Source: Metridium senile
Taxonomy: Eukaryota; Cnidaria; Anthozoa; Actiniaria; Metridiidae
Assembly: GCA_949775045.1 (NCBI GenBank)
Contig: OX459103.1
Coordinates: forward strand, 11,662,605 to 11,726,604
DNA: 64,000 nucleotides
Direction: 5' to 3'
This document shows positions 35,391 through 47,017 of this stretch, piece after piece (positions within the stretch are counted from its first letter, which is position 1; each line of letters begins with the position of its first letter). The translations under genes were made by a program, and so were the position numbers. The notes under the pieces were generated by a model that saw only the letters and a list, made by a program, of their open reading frames with translations, had not been told where the DNA came from and did not search any database.

Positions 35391-35607
35391 ACGTCAATAT
35401 TTTTGCAATATATATTTTCTAAAAATCGGGCTGGATAAACTTTTTATGAAATAAACTTCCGTTTCAAGCATTCAATTATATGATAAGATTAACGTTTTCT
35501 ATATACAAAGGAAAACCTTAGCTGATGGTCTACTTTTAGTTCGTTCTACATGTGTTCAACATTATCGCACTTCGGGAGTAATGACAAAACTCATAAACCA
35601 TCATCAA

Positions 35608-35680
35608 GTTTCCGTAGTGTAGTGGTTATCACGTGCGCTTCACACGCGCAAGGTCCCCGGTTCGATCCCGGGCGGAAACA
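35608..35680 (+). tRNA. tRNA-Val (CAC), unit 21
   Basis: Canonical CAC copy. Confidence 0.96.
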
Positions 35681-36173
35681 CATAATTCATATTTTGAAAA
35701 TTTAAACCAATAGAAGACAATTATAAATATTCAAATACAACGACATTTAGTTTTAAAAATATATAGAGCCTTAGCTAAATTATTATTTTTCAACCGTGAA
35801 GAAAAAAGACCAAAAACACCGTCTCCGGGAATCATTAGGAAGACACTATCTCTGTCATAATTAAAGCATTTCATATCTATTTACAAAAAGTGGTATTCGA
35901 CTAGTAAAGACTGATTCTGTTTCGAATATTAGTATAAGACGAAGTCTAAAAGTATTTTTAGCTTATTCACGCCAATATTGTAATTGCTTTTCTAGACATT
36001 GATAAAGGTCCTGCAAGATCTTGAAATTCATGATGTTGTTTAAAATACTGAGAACTAAAGAGCGCGTTTGAAGGTAAGGGTTTCTCTGAAACAAAATAAA
36101 CATAATTGAAAATCGTTTCTGGTATGGAGCACAGGAAAGACAGTGGAGTAAAGCAAAGTTCTACTATGTAAGT

Positions 36174-36246
36174 GTTTCCGTAGTGTAGTGGTTATCACGT
36201 GCGCCTAACACGCGCAAGGTCCACGGTTCGAGCCCGGGCGAAAACA
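36174..36246 (+). tRNA. tRNA-Val (AAC), unit 21, double-mismatch variant
   Basis: A50 and A68. Confidence 0.8.
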
Positions 36247-36492
36247 GCGAAAATTGAATTTTGTAAAATTCTACAACTTTTGAGGTAGTTTTGACTAACC
36301 TTTGTCAATGCTTTTAGTTCAAGAAGTTATCCACTTTCCAATTAATACTATACTTAATCGCGTTATCCAATTGTTCTCCTCGGATCAAATTTTACATGTT
36401 GTTTGTTCCACATGTACATTACTTCCCAGTTATATATCAATTTGCAAATACCCTTGATTTCGTTGTAATCGTGGTAATAAGAACTATATGGA

Positions 36493-36565
36493 GCCCGGTT
36501 AGCTCAGCTGGTAGAGCATCAGACTTTTAATCTGAGGGTCGTGGGTTCAAGTCCCACATCGGGCG
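36493..36565 (+). tRNA. tRNA-Lys (UUU), unit 22
   Basis: Canonical. Confidence 0.96.
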
Positions 36566-36782
36566 ACGTCAATAGTTTTGCAATATATATTTTCTAAAAA
36601 TCGGGCTGGATAAACTTTTTATGAAATAAACTTCCGTTTCAAGCATTCAATTATATGATAAGATTAACGTTTTCTATATATAAAGGAAAACCTTAGCTGA
36701 TGGTCTACTTTTAGTTCGTTCTACATGTGTACAACATTATCGCACTTCGGGAGTAATGACAAAACTCATAAACCATCATCAA

Positions 36783-36855
36783 GTTTCCTTAGTGTAGTGG
36801 TTATCACGTGCGCTTCACACGCGCAAGGTCCCCGGTTCGATCCCGGGCGAAAACA
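36783..36855 (+). tRNA. tRNA-Val (CAC), unit 22, acceptor variant
   Basis: G7 is T and G68 is A, giving two acceptor-stem mismatches. Shared with units 23 and 28. Confidence 0.78.
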
Positions 36856-37348
36856 CATAATTCATATTTTGAAAATTTAAACCAATAGAAGACAATTATA
36901 AATATTCAAATACAACGACATTTAGTTTTAAAAATATATAGAGCCTTAGCTAAATTATTATTTTTCAACCGTGAAGAAAAAAGACCAAAAACACCGTCTC
37001 CGGGAATCATTAGGAAGACACTATCTCTGTCATAATTAAAGCATTTCATATCTATTTACAAAAAGTGGTATTCGACTAGTAAAGACTGATTCTGTTTCGA
37101 TTATTAGTATAAGACGAAGTCTAAAAGTATTTTTAGCTTATTCACGCCAATATTGTAATTGCTTTTCTAGACATTGATAAAGGTCCTGCAAGATCTTGAA
37201 ATTCATGATGTTGTTTAAAATACTGAGAACTAAAGAGCGCGTTTGAAGGTAAGGGTTTCTCTGAAACAAAATAAACATAATTGAAAATCGTTTCTGGTAT
37301 GGAGCACAGGAAAGACAGTGGAGTAAAGCAAAGTTCTACTATGTAAGT

Positions 37349-37421
37349 GTTTCCGTAGTGTAGTGGTTATCACGTGCGCCTAACACGCGCAAGGTCCCCT
37401 GTTCGAGCCCGGGCGGAAACA
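37349..37421 (+). tRNA. tRNA-Val (AAC), unit 22, T-stem variant
   Basis: G52 is T, opening the T stem and altering the B box edge. The same change recurs in unit 27, 5875 bp away. Confidence 0.82.
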
Positions 37422-37667
37422 GCGAAAATTGAATTTTGTAAAATTCTACAACTTTTGAGGTAGTTTTGACTAACCTTTGTCAATGCTTTTAGTTCAAGAA
37501 ATTATCCACTTTCCAATTAATACTATACTTAATCGCAATATCCAATTGTTCTCCTCTGATCAAATTTTACATGTTGTTTGTTCCACATGTACATTACTTC
37601 CCAGTTATATATCAATTTGCAAATACCCTTGATTTCGTTGTAATCGTGGTAATAAGAACTATATGGA

Positions 37668-37740
37668 GCCCGGTTAGCTCAGCTGGTAGAGCATCAGACT
37701 TTTAATCTGAGGGTCGTGGGTTCAAGTCCCACATCGGGCG
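37668..37740 (+). tRNA. tRNA-Lys (UUU), unit 23
   Basis: Canonical. Confidence 0.96.
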
Positions 37741-37957
37741 ACGTCAATAGTTTTGCAATATATATTTTCTAAAAATCGGGCTGGATAAACTTTTTATGAA
37801 ATAAACTTCCGTTTCAAGCATTCAATTATATGATAAGATTAACGTTTTCTATATATAAAGGAAAACCTTAGCTGATGGTCTACTTTTAGTTCGTTCTACA
37901 TGTGTACAACATTATCGCACTTCGGGAGTAATGACAAAACTCATAAACCATCATCAA

Positions 37958-38030
37958 GTTTCCTTAGTGTAGTGGTTATCACGTGCGCTTCACACGCGCA
38001 AGGTCCCCGGTTCGATCCCGGGCGAAAACA
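37958..38030 (+). tRNA. tRNA-Val (CAC), unit 23, acceptor variant
   Basis: T7 and A68 as in unit 22. Confidence 0.78.
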
Positions 38031-38523
38031 CATAATTCATATTTTGAAAATTTAAACCAATAGAAGACAATTATAAATATTCAAATACAACGACATTTAG
38101 TTTTAAAAATATATAGAGCCTTAGCTAAATTATTATTTTTCAACCGTGAAGAAAAAAGACCAAAAACACCGTCTCCGGGAATCATTAGGAAGACACTATC
38201 TCTGTCATAATTAAAGCATTTCATATCTATTTACAAAAAGTGGTATTCGACTAGTAAAGACTGATTCTGTTTCGATTATTAGTATAAGACGAAGTCTAAA
38301 AGTATTTTTAGCTTATTCACGCCAATATTGTAATTGCTTTTCTAGACATTGATAAAGGTCCTGCAAGATCTTGAAATTCATGATGTTGTTTAAAATACTG
38401 AGAACTAAAGAGCGCGTTTGAAGGTAAGGGTTTCTCTGAAACAAAATAAACATAATTGAAAATCGTTTCTGGTATGGAGCACAGGAAAGACAGTGGAGTA
38501 AAGCAAAGTTCTACTATGTAAGT

Positions 38524-38596
38524 GTTTCCGTAGTGTAGTGGTTATCACGTGCGCCTAACACGCGCAAGGTCCCCGGTTCGAGCCCGGGCGAAAACA
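38524..38596 (+). tRNA. tRNA-Val (AAC), unit 23, acceptor variant
   Basis: A68 only. Confidence 0.86.
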
Positions 38597-38842
38597 GCGA
38601 AAATTGAATTTTGTAAAATTCTACAACTTTTGAGGTAGTTTTGACTAACCTTTGTCAATGCTTTTAGTTCAAGAAGTTATCCACTTTCCAATTAATACTA
38701 TACTTAATCGCGTTATCCAATTGTTCTCCTCGGATCAAATTTTACATGTTGTTTGTTCCACATGTACATTACTTCCCAGTTATATATCAATTTGCAAATA
38801 CCCTTGATTTCGTTGTAATCGTGGTAATAAGAACTATATGGA

Positions 38843-38915
38843 GCCCGGTTAGCTCAGCTGGTAGAGCATCAGACTTTTAATCTGAGGGTCGTGGGTTCAA
38901 GTCCCACATCGGGCG
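38843..38915 (+). tRNA. tRNA-Lys (UUU), unit 24
   Basis: Canonical. Confidence 0.96.
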
Positions 38916-39132
38916 ACGTCAATATTTTTGCAATATATATTTTCTAAAAATCGGGCTGGATAAACTTTTTATGAAATAAACTTCCGTTTCAAGCATTCAA
39001 TTATATGATAAGATTAACGTTTTCTATATACAAAGGAAAACCTTAGCTGATGGTCTACTTTTAGTTCGTTCTACATGTGTTCAACATTATCGCACTTCGG
39101 GAGTAATGACAAAACTCATAAACCATCATCAA

Positions 39133-39205
39133 GTTTCCGTAGTGTAGTGGTTATCACGTGCGCTTCACACGCGCAAGGTCCCCGGTTCGATCCCGGGCGG
39201 AAACA
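39133..39205 (+). tRNA. tRNA-Val (CAC), unit 24
   Basis: Canonical CAC copy. Confidence 0.96.
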
Positions 39206-39698
39206 CATAATTCATATTTTGAAAATTTAAACCAATAGAAGACAATTATAAATATTCAAATACAACGACATTTAGTTTTAAAAATATATAGAGCCTTAGC
39301 TAAATTATTATTTTTCAACCGTGAAGAAAAAAGACCAAAAACACCGTCTCCGGGAATCATTAGGAAGACACTATCTCTGTCATAATTAAAGCATTTCATA
39401 TCTATTTACAAAAAGTGGTATTCGACTAGTAAAGACTGATTCTGTTTCGAATATTAGTATAAGACGAAGTCTAAAAGTATTTTTAGCTTATTCACGCCAA
39501 TATTGTAATTGCTTTTCTAGACATTGATAAAGGTCCTGCAAGATCTTTAAATTCATGATGTTGTTTAAAATACTGAGAACTAAAGAGCGCGTTTGAAGGT
39601 AAGGGTTTCTCTGAAACAAAATAAACATAATTGAAAATCGTTTCTGGTATGGAGCACAGGAAAGACAGTGGAGTAAAGCAAAGTTCTACTATGTAAGT

Positions 39699-39771
39699 GT
39701 TTCCGTAGTGTAGTGGTTATCACGTGCGCCTAACACGCGCAAGGTCCCCGGTTCGAGCCCGGGCGGAAACA
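39699..39771 (+). tRNA. tRNA-Val (AAC), unit 24
   Basis: Canonical AAC copy. Confidence 0.96.
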
Positions 39772-40017
39772 GCGAAAATTGAATTTTGTAAAATTCTACA
39801 ACTTTTGAGGTAGTTTTGACTAACCTTTGTCAATGCTTTTAGTTCAAGAAGTTATCCACTTTCCAATTAATACTATACTTAATCGCGTTATCCAATTGTT
39901 CTCCTCGGATCAAATTTTACATGTTGTTTGTTCCACATGTACATTACTTCCCAGTTATATATCAATTTGCAAATACCCTTGATTTCGTTGTAATCGTGGT
40001 AATAAGAACTATATGGA

Positions 40018-40090
40018 GCCCGGTTAGCTCAGCTGGTAGAGCATCAGACTTTTAATCTGAGGGTCGTGGGTTCAAGTCCCACATCGGGCG
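40018..40090 (+). tRNA. tRNA-Lys (UUU), unit 25
   Basis: Canonical. Confidence 0.96.
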
Positions 40091-40307
40091 ACGTCAATAG
40101 TTTTGCAATATATATTTTCTAAAAATCGGGCTGGATAAACTTTTAATGAAATAAACTTCCGTTTCAAGCATTCAATTATATGATAAGATTAACGTTTTCT
40201 ATATACAAAGGAAAACCTTAGCTGATGGTCTACTTTTAGTTCGTTCTACATGTGTACAACATTATCGCACTTCGGGAGTAATGACAAAACTTATAAACCA
40301 TCATCAA

Positions 40308-40380
40308 GTTTCCGTAGTGTAGTGGTTATCACGTGCGCTTTACACGCGCAAGGTCCCCGGTTCGATCCCGGGCGGAAACA
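40308..40380 (+). tRNA. tRNA-Val (UAC), unit 25
   Basis: Canonical stems, anticodon TAC, an isolated UAC copy among CAC units. Confidence 0.95.
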
Positions 40381-40873
40381 CATAATTCATATTTTGAAAA
40401 TTTAAACCAATAGAAGACAATTATAAATATTCAAATACAACGACATTTAGTTTTAAAAATATATAGATCCTTAGCTAAATTATTATTTTTCAACCTTGAA
40501 GAAAAAAGACCAAAAACACCGTCTCCGGGAATCATTAGGAAGACACTATCTCTGTCATAATTAAAGCATTTCATATCTATTTACAAAAAGTGGTATTCGA
40601 CTAGTAAAGACTGATTCTGTTTCGATTATTAGTATAAGACGAAGTCTAAAAGTATTTTTAGCTTATTCACGCCAATATTGTAATTGCTTTTCTAGACATT
40701 GATAAAGGTCCTGCAAGATCTTGAAATTCATGATGTTGTTTAAAATACTGAGAACTAAAGAGCGCGTTTGAAGGTAAGGGTTTCTCTGAAACAAAATAAA
40801 CATAATTGAAAATCGTTTCTGGTATGGAGCACAGGAAAGACAGTGGAGTAAAGCAAAGTTCTACTATGTAAGT

Positions 40874-40946
40874 GTTTCCGTAGTGTAGTGGTTATCACGT
40901 GCGCCTAACACGCGCAAGGTCCCCGGTTCGAGCCCGGGCGGAAACA
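40874..40946 (+). tRNA. tRNA-Val (AAC), unit 25
   Basis: Canonical AAC copy. Confidence 0.96.
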
Positions 40947-41192
40947 GCGAAAATTGAATTTTGTAAAATTCTACAACTTTTGAGGTAGTTTTGACTAACC
41001 TTTGTCAATGCTTTTAGTTCAAGAAGTTATCCACTTTCCAATTAATACTATACTTAATCGCGTTATCCAATTGTTCTCCTCGGATCAAATTTTACATGTT
41101 GTTTGTTCCACATGTACATTACTTCCCAGTTATATATCAATTTGCAAATACCCTTGATTTCGTTGTAATCGTGGTAATAAGAACTATATGGA

Positions 41193-41265
41193 GCCCGGTT
41201 AGCTCAGCTGGTAGAGCATCAGACTTTTAATCTGAGGGTCGTGGGTTCAAGTCCCACATCGGGCG
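41193..41265 (+). tRNA. tRNA-Lys (UUU), unit 26
   Basis: Canonical. Confidence 0.96.
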
Positions 41266-41482
41266 ACGTCAATAGTTTTGCAATATATATTTTCTAAAAA
41301 TCGGGCTGGATAAACTTTTAATGAAATAAACTTCCGTTTCAAGCATTCAATTATATGATAAGATTAACGTTTTCTATATACAAAGGAAAACCTTAGCTGA
41401 TGGTCTACTTTTAGTTCGTTCTACATGTGTACAACATTATCGCACTTCGGGAGTAATGACAAAACTCATAAACCATCATCAA

Positions 41483-41555
41483 GTTTCCGTAGTGTAGTGG
41501 TTATCACGTGCGCTTCACACGCGCAAGGTCCCCGGTTCGATCCCGGGCGGAAACA
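41483..41555 (+). tRNA. tRNA-Val (CAC), unit 26
   Basis: Canonical CAC copy. Confidence 0.96.
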
Positions 41556-42048
41556 CATAATTCATATTTTGAAAATTTAAACCAATAGAAGACAATTATA
41601 AATATTCAAATACAACGACATTTAGTTTTAAAAATATATAGAGCCTTAGCTAAATTATTATTTTTCAACCGTGAAGAAAAAAGACCAAAAACACCGTCTC
41701 CGGGAATCATTAGGAAGACACTATCTCTGTCATAATTAAAGCATTTCATATCTATTTACAAAAAGTGGTATTCGACTAGTAAAGACTGATTCTGTTTCGA
41801 ATATTAGTATAAGACGAAGTCTAAAAGTATTTTTAGCTTATTCACGCCAATATTGTAATTGCTTTTCTAGACATTGATAAAGGTCCTGCAAGATATTTAA
41901 ATTCATGATGTTGTTTAAAATACTGAGAACTATAGAGCGCGTTTGAAGGTAAGGGTTTCTCTGAAACAAAATAAACATAATTGAAAATCGTTTCTGGTAT
42001 GGAGCACAGGAAAGACAGTGGAGTAAAGCAAAGTTCTACTATGTAAGT

Positions 42049-42121
42049 GTTTCCGTAGTGTAGTGGTTATCACGTGCGCCTAACACGCGCAAGGTCCCCG
42101 GTTCGAGCCCGGGCGGAAACA
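42049..42121 (+). tRNA. tRNA-Val (AAC), unit 26
   Basis: Canonical AAC copy. Confidence 0.96.
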
Positions 42122-42367
42122 GCGAAAATTGAATTTTGTAAAATTCTACAACTTTTGAGGTAGTTTTGACTAACCTTTGTCAATGCTTTTAGTTCAAGAA
42201 GTTATCCACTTTCCAATTAATACTATACTTAATCGCAATATCCAATTGTTCTCCTCTGATCAAATTTTACATGTTGTTTGTTCCACATGTACATTACTTC
42301 CCAGTTATATATCAATTTGCAAATACCCTTGATTTCGTTGTAATCGTGGTAATAAGAACTATATGGA

Positions 42368-42440
42368 GCCCGGTTAGCTCAGCTGGTAGAGCATCAGACT
42401 TTTAATCTGAGGGTCGTGGGTTCAAGTCCCACATCGGGCG
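42368..42440 (+). tRNA. tRNA-Lys (UUU), unit 27
   Basis: Canonical. Confidence 0.96.
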
Positions 42441-42657
42441 ACGTCAATAGTTTTGCAATATATATTTTCTAAAAATCGGGCTGGATAAACTTTTAATGAA
42501 ATAAACTTCCGTTTCAAGCATTCAATTATATGATAAGATTAACGTTTTCTATATACAAAGGAAAACCTTAGCTGATGGTCTACTTTTAGTTCGTTCTACA
42601 TGTGTACAACATTATCGCACTTCGGGAGTAATGACAAAACTCATAAACCATCATCAA

Positions 42658-42730
42658 GTTTCCGTAGTGTAGTGGTTATCACGTGCGCTTCACACGCGCA
42701 AGGTCCCCGGTTCGATCCCGGGCGGAAACA
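42658..42730 (+). tRNA. tRNA-Val (CAC), unit 27
   Basis: Canonical CAC copy. Confidence 0.96.
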
Positions 42731-43223
42731 CATAATTCATATTTTGAAAATTTAAACCAATAGAAGACAATTATAAATATTCAAATACAACGACATTTAG
42801 TTTTAAAAATATATAGAGCCTTAGCTAAATTATTATTTTTCAACCGTGAAGAAAAAAGACCAAAAACACCGTCTCCGGGAATCATTAGGAAGACACTATC
42901 TCTGTCATAATTAAAGCATTTCATATCTATTTACAAAAAGTGGTATTCGACTAGTAAAGACTGATTCTGTTTCGAATATTAGTATAAGACGAAGTCTAAA
43001 AGTATTTTTAGCTTATTCACGCCAATATTGTAATTGCTTTTCTAGACATTGATAAAGGTCCTGCAAGATCTTTAAATTCATGATGTTGTTTAAAATACTG
43101 AGAACTAAAGAGCGCGTTTGAAGGTAAGGGTTTCTCTGAAACAAAATAAACATAATTGAAAATCGTTTCTGGTATGGAGCACAGGAAAGACAGTGGAGTA
43201 AAGCAAAGTTCTACTATGTAAGT

Positions 43224-43296
43224 GTTTCCGTAGTGTAGTGGTTATCACGTGCGCCTAACACGCGCAAGGTCCCCTGTTCGAGCCCGGGCGGAAACA
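43224..43296 (+). tRNA. tRNA-Val (AAC), unit 27, T-stem variant
   Basis: T52 as in unit 22. Confidence 0.82.
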
Positions 43297-43542
43297 GCGA
43301 AAATTGAATTTTGTAAAATTCTACAACTTTTGAGGTAGTTTTGACTAACCTTTGTCAATGCTTTTAGTTCAAGAAATTATCCACTTTCCAATTAATACTA
43401 TACTTAATCGCAATATCCAATTGTTCTCCTCTGATCAAATTTTACATGTTGTTTGTTCCACATGTACATTACTTCCCAGTTATATATCAATTTGCAAATA
43501 CCCTTGATTTCGTTGTAATCGTGGTAATAAGAACTATATGGA

Positions 43543-43615
43543 GCCCGGTTAGCTCAGCTGGTAGAGCATCAGACTTTTAATCTGAGGGTCGTGGGTTCAA
43601 GTCCCACATCGGGCG
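43543..43615 (+). tRNA. tRNA-Lys (UUU), unit 28
   Basis: Canonical. Confidence 0.96.
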
Positions 43616-43832
43616 ACGTCAATAGTTTTGCAATATATATTTTCTAAAAATCGGGCTGGATAAACTTTTTATGAAATAAACTTCCGTTTCAAGCATTCAA
43701 TTATATGATAAGATTAACGTTTTCTATATATAAAGGAAAACCTTAGCTGATGGTCTACTTTTAGTTCGTTCTACATGTGTACAACATTATCGCACTTCGG
43801 GAGTAATGACAAAACTCATAAACCATCATCAA

Positions 43833-43905
43833 GTTTCCTTAGTGTAGTGGTTATCACGTGCGCTTCACACGCGCAAGGTCCCCGGTTCGATCCCGGGCGA
43901 AAACA
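43833..43905 (+). tRNA. tRNA-Val (CAC), unit 28, acceptor variant
   Basis: T7 and A68 as in units 22 and 23. Confidence 0.78.
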
Positions 43906-44398
43906 CATAATTCATATTTTGAAAATTTAAACCAATAGAAGACAATTATAAATATTCAAATACAACGACATTTAGTTTTAAAAATATATAGAGCCTTAGC
44001 TAAATTATTATTTTTCAACCGTGAAGAAAAAAGACCAAAAACACCGTCTCCGGGAATCATTAGGAAGACACTATCTCTGTCATAATTAAAGCATTTCATA
44101 TCTATTTACAAAAAGTGGTATTCGACTAGTAAAGACTGATTCTGTTTCGATTATTAGTATAAGACGAAGTCTAAAAGTATTTTTAGCTTATTCACGCCAA
44201 TATTGTAATTGCTTTTCTAGACATTGATAAAGGTCCTGCAAGATCTTTAAATTCATGATGTTGTTTAAAATACTGAGAACTAAAGAGCGCGTTTGAAGGT
44301 AAGGGTTTCTCTGAAACAAAATAAACATAATTGAAAATCGTTTCTGGTATGGAGCACAGGAAAGACAGTGGAGTAAAGCAAAGTTCTACTATGTAAGT

Positions 44399-44471
44399 GT
44401 TTCCGTAGTGTAGTGGTTATCACGTGCGCCTAACACGCGCAAGGTCCCCGGTTCGAGCCCGGGCGGAAACA
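44399..44471 (+). tRNA. tRNA-Val (AAC), unit 28
   Basis: Canonical AAC copy. Confidence 0.96.
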
Positions 44472-44717
44472 GCGAAAATTGAATTTTGTAAAATTCTACA
44501 ACTTTTGAGGTAGTTTTGACTAACCTTTGTCAATGCTTTTAGTTCAAGAAGTTATCCACTTTCCAATTAATACTATACTTAATCGCGTTATCCAATTGTT
44601 CTCCTCGGATCAAATTTTACATGTTGTTTGTTCCACATGTACATTACTTCCCAGTTATATATCAATTTGCAAATACCCTTGATTTCGTTGTAATCGTGGT
44701 AATAAGAACTATATGGA

Positions 44718-44790
44718 GCCCGGTTAGCTCAGCTGGTAGAGCATCAGACTTTTAATCTGAGGGTCGTGGGTTCAAGTCCCACATCGGGCG
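44718..44790 (+). tRNA. tRNA-Lys (UUU), unit 29
   Basis: Canonical gene. A 3-bp insertion lies about 35 bp downstream. Confidence 0.96.
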
Positions 44791-45010
44791 ACGTCAATAG
44801 TTTTGCAATATATATTTTCTAAAAATATTCGGGCTGGATAAACTTTTAATGAAATAAACTTCCGTTTCAAGCATTCAATTATATGATAAGATTAACGTTT
44901 TCTTTATACAAAGGAAAACCTTAGCTGATGGTCTACTTTTAGTTTGTTCTACATGTGTACAACATTATCGCACTTCGGGAGTAATGACAAAACTCATAAA
45001 CCATCATCAA

Positions 45011-45083
45011 GTTTCCGTAGTGTAGTGGTCATCACGTGCGCTTTACACGCGCAAGGTCCCCGGATCGATCCCGGGCGGAAACA
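45011..45083 (+). tRNA. tRNA-Val (UAC), unit 29, B-box variant
   Basis: Anticodon TAC. D-loop GGTT is GGTC, and T54 is A, which breaks the invariant TTC of the B box. Confidence 0.78.
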
Positions 45084-45277
45084 CATAATTCATATTTTGA
45101 AAATTTAAACCAATAGAAGACAATTATAAATATTCAAATACAACGACATTTAGTTTTAAAAATATATAGAGCCACAGCTAAAATATTATTTTTCAACTGT
45201 GAAGAAAAAAGACCAAAAACACAGTCTCCGGGAATCATTAGGAAGACACTATCTCTGTCATAATTAAAGCATTTCAT

Positions 45278-45375
45278 TTATATTCTAATTCGCTCACCCG
45301 CTCAACCGAATATAAACCATTGATCATTTAATACTACACAGACTTTAGTAGAGTGTCCACACGACAACGCGTGCG
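45278..45375 (-). repeat. Split direct repeat B2 of the Ngaro-type element
   Basis: Plus strand begins TTATATTCTAATTCGCTCAC and ends ACGACAACGCGTGCG. It is a 98-bp match to 45701-45798 with few differences and abuts array sequence at CAT. Confidence 0.9.
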
Positions 45376-45540
45376 TGCTTTATTGAGCTCTGTATCACTA
45401 ATAAGATTGTATTTTACACATTGGTTAATTATATTATTAAACGACTAGATAATATACTGGTTCAAGCGAATGTAATTAATAGTGGGCATGGTTTCAAAAT
45501 CAAGATATTACAAATCCCCCTTACATTTATTTATTTATTT
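45376..45540. other. Spacer between repeats A2 and B2
   Basis: 165 bp of AT-rich sequence with no copy at the other end of the element and no gene. Confidence 0.6.
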
Positions 45541-45700
45541 AAAATTTGCACGACGCAACAAGGCCGTTGAACGCGAATGACTTATTACGCAACTTCAACC
45601 CTTAAATATTAGCGTCTATTAACTGAACCGTAACTCCCCAGAGTAACGTCTTGCATTCCAATATACCTATGCGATAGTTGGTAAACAATGTTAAATACAT
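45541..45700 (-). repeat. Split direct repeat A2
   Basis: 160 bp, from AAAATTTGCACGACGCAACA to ACAT. It matches A1 at 53487-53646 with a handful of substitutions. Confidence 0.92.
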
Positions 45701-45798
45701 TTATATTCTAATTCGCTCACCCGCTCAACCGAATATAAATAATTTATCTTTTAATACTACACAGACTTTAGGAGAGTGTCCACACGACAACGCGTGCG
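45701..45798 (-). repeat. Split direct repeat B1
   Basis: 98-bp copy of B2, directly joined to A2 through ...ACAT/TTATATT. This is the junction a circular intermediate would have. Confidence 0.92.
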
Positions 45799-45895
45799 AA
45801 TATAAAGAGCGGGAAGCCGATATATCAAGAATAATAAATAAATAAATAAAGAATCAAGTAATTCATCTTGATAATGTTAATGATAATGGCAAAGT

Positions 45896-46891
45896 TCAAA
45901 GACCTAATGATTTCGAAACAGATAGAAGGGCCTCAATGTAATCTTTTATATACCCGTCCTTTGCCTTCTCCGACCTCCATCTCCCATGCCTTTTAAATAA
46001 ACGATCTGAAATGTTGGCATTCGCCGCAGCAGAGGCCCCGCCCGCCCGAAAACTATGTAAACCAAAAATATCCTTGGGGAGGCCAATGTCTCCAATGGCC
46101 TTCAAAACTATTTCCCGAGCCCTAGCATAGGATAAGGGTTTCGAACCGCGGAATTTATAAGAACCTGTTTTGCTGAGAAACGTAAGGGATCTAAAGATAA
46201 ACTCGTCCGAATCCTTAAAAACATTTCCAGCGGCGAAATACCTCAACATTAATTTAACGAGGCAAGTAGAACTAAAGGTTCTATCAATAACCACCCATGC
46301 ACCATCCCGGTAAATATCTGTTTTACTTTTCTCTATGAAAATGCGCACGAAAGTAGGCTCAACATGAAAATCACACCGTCTTAGATTTAAGACTTCGCTA
46401 GAACGCAAGAACCCCACGTAGCTAAGTACACTGATCACTAACACTCTTAAATCTGCAAGGGTAGCTAGTGGATGCCCGAGATTAGTAAATAAAGTGTGGA
46501 TCATATCAGGGGTGAAAGGTTCCTTTTTACGAACTGGTTGACTTAAAATTCTTTTAGCCGCCTCTAATAAACTGCTAACCATAGAATCCTTACAGGGATC
46601 CCCAAACCCCGAAACATCGTGAAACCATTTGATCCCATAGCGAACCTCATCTATGATACTACAAGACACACCCCCTTGAATCAAACTAACAATAAATAAA
46701 CAAATATAAACAGCCGAAGCAGGTATGATCGAAATTTCAGAATAGTTCATAGCCCATTTCTGCCAGCGTTGAAAGCCTCGACGATACTTGATTCGAGTAT
46801 TTTCCGCTTTGCGTTGAGTGGCGAAACCAAACACACTGTTCGACAGCTCCTGTAGGCGCGGGTTCTGCACCTCACTAAATTTACTTGTCAC
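45896..46891 (-). CDS. Tyrosine recombinase of the Ngaro-type element
   Basis: 331 codons, open and apparently intact. The N-terminal half (1-130) is the SAM-like core-binding region. The catalytic domain has Arg163 (FLRSSEV), Lys188/190, the box HSFRAGG (His279, Arg282), His302 (RHGRW) and the nucleophile Tyr314 (KDGYI). These are the R-K-HxxR-H-Y residues of the family. In this group the enzyme integrates circular DNA instead of a DDE integrase. It is the 3'-most gene of the element, separated from pol by about 450 bp of non-coding DNA. The start ATG at 46891 precedes a hydrophilic N-terminus and no in-frame alternative is needed. Confidence 0.93.
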   Translation of the reverse strand: MTSKFSEVQNPRLQELSNSVFGFATQRKAENTRIKYRRGFQRWQKWAMNYSEISIIPASAVYICLFIVSLIQGGVSCSIIDEVRYGIKWFHDVSGFGDPCKDSMVSSLLEAAKRILSQPVRKKEPFTPDMIHTLFTNLGHPLATLADLRVLVISVLSYVGFLRSSEVLNLRRCDFHVEPTFVRIFIEKSKTDIYRDGAWVVIDRTFSSTCLVKLMLRYFAAGNVFKDSDEFIFRSLTFLSKTGSYKFRGSKPLSYARAREIVLKAIGDIGLPKDIFGLHSFRAGGASAAANANISDRLFKRHGRWRSEKAKDGYIKDYIEALLSVSKSLGL

Positions 46892-47017
46892 AACATCCTG
46901 TAGAAAAACTAAAAATAATCATATTGTTAACAACAGTCCCATGCACGAGACTTCGAGACAATTCAGTTATTGACTCAATCAAATCAAATATCATTAATTC
47001 TATGATATATGTATAAT

